A stretch of 64,000 nucleotides of DNA from WACF01 sp040880205 (GTDB lineage: Bacteria > Pseudomonadota > Gammaproteobacteria > Pseudomonadales > Cellvibrionaceae): assembly GCA_040880205.1 (NCBI GenBank), contig JBBDIU010000134.1, forward strand, positions 11,177-75,176, written 5' to 3'. Numbering within the stretch: the first letter of the stretch is position 1; each line of letters starts with the position of its first letter. The position numbers were made by a program, and so were the translations under genes. Below, in pieces: positions 59,745 through 64,000 of this stretch. The notes under the pieces are model-generated. The model was not told where the DNA came from, searched no databases, and was given only the letters and a program-made list of their open reading frames with translations.

Positions 59745-62700
59745 ATGAAAACGTCTGTTGTGAATAAGTTGTTGGTTTCCGTGAGCGTCATCGTTGTGCT
59801 TGCTGGCAGTTCGTATTGGCTTTTACTAAGCGACAATAGCACTGAGAATCCGCCAGATAAAAATGCAGTACGGCCTACCGCCGATAACGAGGCCACTGAT
59901 TCGGCGCAAGCCCGGCAAGCTGACGCGGATGGTGCCCATCAGCAGGAGCCCAGTTCCACAAGCGGCCAAGCGCAAACTTCACAGTCGGACCCGGTTGACC
60001 TGAGGGCATTGGATGATGTCGAGGAACGCTTGAACGCGGCCGCCGGAACCGACGCCGAACGCTTGCGGGACGTCTTTCGGTTATCTGAAGCACACGACTT
60101 TATGGAGCTGAAGGAAACCGCCGACCCCGCTGGCAATACTCACGTTCGTTACCGGCAGACTTATAAGGAGATTCCCTTCTGGGGAACGCAAGTAGTCGTT
60201 CATAAAGATCAGGAGAACCAATATTACCGGGTTAACGGTACGCTCCATGCCAATCTGGATTCCACCGAGCTGGACGGAAAGCTAAGCACTCTCGACACGA
60301 CCGACGTACCCCCGGACCTGATGGACACCATCAAGGCGCGGGAAGGGCACACCGACGACCGGTGGCGAACCCGAGTCGAACAGGCCGCGTTGACCATCTA
60401 TGTGGACGATAACGGTCGGGCGATTCCCGCTTATGAAGTTTCCTACTTCGCCGAACCCAGGCATGCCGCCGATGCGGACTACTCCCAGCCCGCCGCCTTG
60501 CAGCCCACGCGGCCTCACTTTCTCATCGATGCCAATTCCCTGGAGATCGTGAAGGCCTGGGACGGATTGACTCACGCCGACGCCACCGGTCCGGGTGGCA
60601 ACGAGAAAACCGGCCGCTATGTCTACGGTGTGGATCGGCCTCACTTGCAAGTTGAGGACCTCGGTGGTACCTGTGTCATGGAAAACGACAAGGTCACGAC
60701 TCTTAGCATGGAGCACAGTGAGGACCAGACTATAGAACGCAGTGCGTTTGAGTTTCCCTGCCTGGAGAACACCCACAAGGCGGTCAATGGCGCCTATGCG
60801 CCTCTGAATGATGTGCACTATTACGGTGGTGTGGTGTTCGATATGTACGGCGACTGGTTTTCCGTTACGCCACTCACCTTCAAAATGGTTTCGAGGGTGC
60901 ATCACGGCACATATTTTCAAAATGCGTTTTGGAACGGTGAGGACCTTACCTTTGGCGACGGCGGCTCGCGATTTTATCCGCTGACCGACCTTAATGTCGT
61001 GTCTCACGAAGCGGCTCACGGGTTTACCGCGCAACATTCGGCACTCAGTGGCGCCATGCACCAGGCAAGCGCCATCAACGAAGCGTTTTCGGATATCGCG
61101 GGCGAAGCCGCCGAGTTTTACTGGCGCGGCGAAGTGGACTGGTATGTCGGTGCCGACTATGCAAAAGCACCTCACGCTGCCATGCGTTACTTTAGGGATC
61201 CACCCCTTGACGGTAGTTCGATTAAGCACTTGGATGACTATGTCGAGGGACTCGCGCCGCACTCCAACGGTGGACTTTATAACCACAGTTATTATCAACT
61301 GGCCACAACACCCGGCTGGGACCCGCGCAAGGCTTTTGAACCCTTCTTCCACGCGAATCAAAACTACTGGGGTCCCGACGAGGATTTCGTTTCCGGCGCA
61401 TGCGGCATCATCGATGCGGCTTATGATCTTGGCTACGACGTCAGGGATGTGGCCGATGCCTTCGCGGTTGTGGGCATAGCCTGCGTACCTCTCCCATTTG
61501 TCGACGAGGACGGCGATTCCATCGACGACAACTGGGAAGCAGCTCAGGGTTTGAACCCGGCGGACTCGAGCGACGCGGCACTGGACAACGACGGCGACGG
61601 CCTGAGCAACTTGCAGGAGTACGAGCAGCGCTCCAATCCCAACCTGGCCGACACCGATGGCGATGGGCTCAGCGACTTTGATGAATGGCAAATTCACGGC
61701 ACCAGCTTGCGGCATGAAGACACCGACGGCGACGGCCTGAGCGATGCGACCGAACTATCGCTCGGCTACGATCCGGCGAACCCGGACAGCGACGGCGACG
61801 GGATGGACGATGGTTGGGAAGAGGCCAACGGCCTGAATCCAAATCTGGCAGGCGATGCCACGATGGATAGCGATGGCGATGGCCTGAGCAACCTGGATGA
61901 GTTTATCGCAAACGGTGACCCTCACCTTGCGGATACGGACGGCGACGGCTTGTCGGACGGCGAAGAAGTTGAGTTGGGCACTGCGCTTGACCGCGCGGAC
62001 AGCGATTACGACGGCCTGAGCGACTCGGAGGAAATCCTGCGGGGAACGGACCCGCTGAACAGTGATAGTGACTCGGATTATTTAAGTGACGGGCTGGAAG
62101 TCGCAAACGGAACCGATCCGCTGGGCGTTGATACCGATGGCGACGGCTTGGGCGATGGGGCTGAGATCGACGTGTATTCCACCGATCCTTTTAATGCCGA
62201 TTCCGACCAGGACGGCATGCCCGACGGTTGGGAGGTGGATATGTTGCTCGATCCACTCAGCGACGACAGTGCCGGGGATGCCGACGAAGATGGTCTGGTT
62301 AACATCGATGAATACCTGGCGGGCACCAGTGCCGCCATTGCCGACAGCGACGGGGACGGGCTAACGGATGGTGAGGAAGTGCATGAGTATGGAACCGATC
62401 CGCTTAACAAGGATTCGGATGGCGATACCATGCCGGATGGCTGGGAGGTTACCTACGGCTTCGATCCAACCGCCCCCGATGATCAATACCCGGATGCTGA
62501 CGGCGATGGTTGGACGGCCGGCCAGGAGAGCTGGTCAGGCACGGACCCGTTTGACCCGAACCACAAACCGACCGTGCCCACGGGGACAATTACTGTACAA
62601 AGTTCGGGGCATGGACACTGTTACGAGCACGGCTGTTATCAACAGGACGTATACACCTATTCTGGCTGGTATGCATCCACGGAGTTTCGTGCTTACCTCG

Positions 62701-64000
62701 AGTTCGAGCTCCCCTTCAACCCTTGGACAGTCAATCAAGCGCGTTTTCGATCTCTGACACGCCATTATTTGGCGCCGGATCCGGAGGAGCCATTCGCCAT
62801 TTACCAGGCGAATATCGATGGCCCCGACGACTTCGATGATTTGGATGAGACGGATGCTTACGCTATTTGGGAGCGTTTGGGGGATGGCGCCTTATACAGT
62901 TCCGGCACTTTTGTCACGAGCGTAGCAATAGCCCTCAATGGGAGTGACCTGAACAGTGCCGGAAGGGCCGCGCTCAGGCCGGGTAAAGTATCCCTGGGCG
63001 TTGTCCTCACCGATCTGCTGCGCGGAGAGCAGGAAGAGATGGTCGCCATCGACACGCGACAAACGGCCCTGCAATTTTCATTTGAGCGGGATTCGGATGG
63101 AGATGGCATAACCGACGAATGGGAAGTGGCAAACGGCTTCAGCATCTCCGATCGCACCGACGCCTTGCAGGACAGCGACGATGATGGATTGATCAACCTG
63201 CAAGAGTACATCCATGGCACCGACCCGCACGGCGATACCGATGGCGACGGTCTGCCCGATGGTTGGGAAGTGCGGCAAGGCCGGGATCCATTCAACGCCG
63301 ACGATGCCGCGGCGGACGACGACGGGGACGGTCTCACCAACTTGCAGGAATTTGAAGCGGGTACGGATCCAGATGACGCCGACACGGACGGTGACGGCCT
63401 GAGTGATGGCGAAGAAGTATCGCTGTGGTCCAGTGATCCACTCGCGGCGGATGGCGGACCCCTGGTGGCCATCACCGCACCGACCGGGCCGGGCCCGGTA
63501 AGCGGACACCTGCAACTGCAAGGTTCCGCCTGGAGTCAGGCGGCCGGCATCGACCGCGTTGAAATTTACCTGGGCAGCGAACTGCTGGGCGAGGCCGAAG
63601 GGACGACGTCGTGGCACTTGGACTGGGATACAAGTTATTGGCCTGACGGAGAACACTCGATCCGCGCGCGCGTTTACGCTGACAATGGTGATACGCGGGA
63701 GGTGCTATCTGCTGTGACTATTGAGAACCCGGGAGCGGCCATATTCAACCCAATCACCGGAACGCCCTACTGCGACAATCTCAGCGTGTACTGTGATTCT
63801 CTCAACCTGCTGACCAGCCGCGGCAATATTAGTGGAGTGGCCGAATCAAACCAACCCAATACACTACTGACCAGCCAGTGTGCCGACGGCTCCATGGGTG
63901 CGTTCGGGAGCGATGAGTCGCTGGACCGTTTGCGAATTGAAGCGAACGAATCGTCCGTTCTGGCGCCGGGCGTGGATGCCAGTATTACCCTCGATATGCA
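59745..64000 (+). CDS. M4 family metallopeptidase with TSP3-like repeats (3' end outside window)
   Basis: Secreted thermolysin-type zinc protease, at least 1418 residues; the frame is open from ATG 59745 to the window end. It has an N-terminal hydrophobic segment (LLVSVSVIVVLAGSSYWLLL) and an FTP-type propeptide (about 115-165, RYRQTYKEIPFWGTQVVVH). The catalytic domain has HEAAH (421-425), the third ligand in NEAFSDIAGEAAEFY (E446) and HSNGGLYNHSYY, closest to vibriolysin/pseudolysin. Roughly a dozen DxDGDG TSP3-like calcium repeats (about 585-945) follow, then a beta-sandwich domain (945-1105), more repeats (1108-1225) and an Ig-like domain (1235-1330). It degrades external protein. Confidence 0.88.
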   Translation, partial: MKTSVVNKLLVSVSVIVVLAGSSYWLLLSDNSTENPPDKNAVRPTADNEATDSAQARQADADGAHQQEPSSTSGQAQTSQSDPVDLRALDDVEERLNAAAGTDAERLRDVFRLSEAHDFMELKETADPAGNTHVRYRQTYKEIPFWGTQVVVHKDQENQYYRVNGTLHANLDSTELDGKLSTLDTTDVPPDLMDTIKAREGHTDDRWRTRVEQAALTIYVDDNGRAIPAYEVSYFAEPRHAADADYSQPAALQPTRPHFLIDANSLEIVKAWDGLTHADATGPGGNEKTGRYVYGVDRPHLQVEDLGGTCVMENDKVTTLSMEHSEDQTIERSAFEFPCLENTHKAVNGAYAPLNDVHYYGGVVFDMYGDWFSVTPLTFKMVSRVHHGTYFQNAFWNGEDLTFGDGGSRFYPLTDLNVVSHEAAHGFTAQHSALSGAMHQASAINEAFSDIAGEAAEFYWRGEVDWYVGADYAKAPHAAMRYFRDPPLDGSSIKHLDDYVEGLAPHSNGGLYNHSYYQLATTPGWDPRKAFEPFFHANQNYWGPDEDFVSGACGIIDAAYDLGYDVRDVADAFAVVGIACVPLPFVDEDGDSIDDNWEAAQGLNPADSSDAALDNDGDGLSNLQEYEQRSNPNLADTDGDGLSDFDEWQIHGTSLRHEDTDGDGLSDATELSLGYDPANPDSDGDGMDDGWEEANGLNPNLAGDATMDSDGDGLSNLDEFIANGDPHLADTDGDGLSDGEEVELGTALDRADSDYDGLSDSEEILRGTDPLNSDSDSDYLSDGLEVANGTDPLGVDTDGDGLGDGAEIDVYSTDPFNADSDQDGMPDGWEVDMLLDPLSDDSAGDADEDGLVNIDEYLAGTSAAIADSDGDGLTDGEEVHEYGTDPLNKDSDGDTMPDGWEVTYGFDPTAPDDQYPDADGDGWTAGQESWSGTDPFDPNHKPTVPTGTITVQSSGHGHCYEHGCYQQDVYTYSGWYASTEFRAYLEFELPFNPWTVNQARFRSLTRHYLAPDPEEPFAIYQANIDGPDDFDDLDETDAYAIWERLGDGALYSSGTFVTSVAIALNGSDLNSAGRAALRPGKVSLGVVLTDLLRGEQEEMVAIDTRQTALQFSFERDSDGDGITDEWEVANGFSISDRTDALQDSDDDGLINLQEYIHGTDPHGDTDGDGLPDGWEVRQGRDPFNADDAAADDDGDGLTNLQEFEAGTDPDDADTDGDGLSDGEEVSLWSSDPLAADGGPLVAITAPTGPGPVSGHLQLQGSAWSQAAGIDRVEIYLGSELLGEAEGTTSWHLDWDTSYWPDGEHSIRARVYADNGDTREVLSAVTIENPGAAIFNPITGTPYCDNLSVYCDSLNLLTSRGNISGVAESNQPNTLLTSQCADGSMGAFGSDESLDRLRIEANESSVLAPGVDASITLDM

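Noticed and set aside
60282..61715. Antisense 477-codon frame opposite the M4 peptidase
   Set aside because: The plus-strand frame carries all M4 zinc-site motifs.

Overview
The window looks like a scaffold from a free-living, probably marine or saline gammaproteobacterium, possibly of the Cellvibrionales or a relative. This rests on gene content: a TtpC-type TonB system, a TonB-dependent receptor, DUF3450, a GlyGly-CTERM-like anchor, a choice-of-anchor U protein and large secreted proteins with DxDGDG calcium repeats. Two 10-base N runs (17967-17976 and 28777-28786) sit in repeat-rich intergenic DNA and show that this is a draft assembly. I see no rRNA, tRNA, CRISPR array, transposase or prophage.

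Layout. 0.2-6.1 kb: a seven-gene TonB energy-transduction operon (DUF3450, ttpC-like, exbB, two exbD, tonB, TPR protein). 6.2-12.9 kb: a lipoprotein PQQ alcohol dehydrogenase with a fused cytochrome c, a TonB-dependent receptor and a PepSY membrane protein, which suggests metal or siderophore uptake. 12.9-17.9 kb: an ECF42-type sigma factor followed by its typical targets (two YCII/DGPF proteins, two VOC proteins, a 51-codon small ORF with DUF899, YceI). Three TGTCGA-N17-CGAC promoters can be read directly in this cluster. 18.3-30 kb: M1 aminopeptidase, a membrane protein, an MNT/HepT toxin-antitoxin pair, a transglutaminase-like protein, an alpha/beta hydrolase with a LytS/LytTR two-component pair, DUF805, an EF-hand protein and a DUF2235 hydrolase. 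30-38 kb, minus strand: a rhomboid protease coupled to a zinc-finger/membrane/TPR protein, a four-helix-bundle (S23) protein, a DUF4153 protein and an MltF-like lytic transglycosylase with two solute-binding domains. 38.6-50.5 kb: a surface-protein locus with GNAT, three tandem tail-collar proteins, a sulfotransferase and a 2269-residue DUF4347 protein that ends in a sorting-signal-like segment fused to a beta-barrel. It converges on a membrane-bound C13 (legumain-like) peptidase and a YcxB protein. 50.9-57.5 kb: a DUF2799 lipoprotein and a sigma-54-type nitrate assimilation operon (narK, nasB-like, nasA). 57.6-64 kb: an RHH/PIN toxin-antitoxin pair, a YdeI protein and an M4 metalloprotease with TSP3-like repeats that runs off the window.

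Three points stand out. First, a family of 7-bp tandem repeats differs in sequence from site to site but keeps strict 7-bp phase. At five genes the stop codon is itself the first bases of a repeat unit. Second, the DUF4347 protein and its convergent neighbour, the C13 peptidase, each have a His-Gly/Cys pair exactly 43 residues apart, so the locus may encode two caspase-fold proteins around a surface-display apparatus. Third, the ECF42 regulon can be read from sequence, including a small ORF translationally coupled to DUF899.
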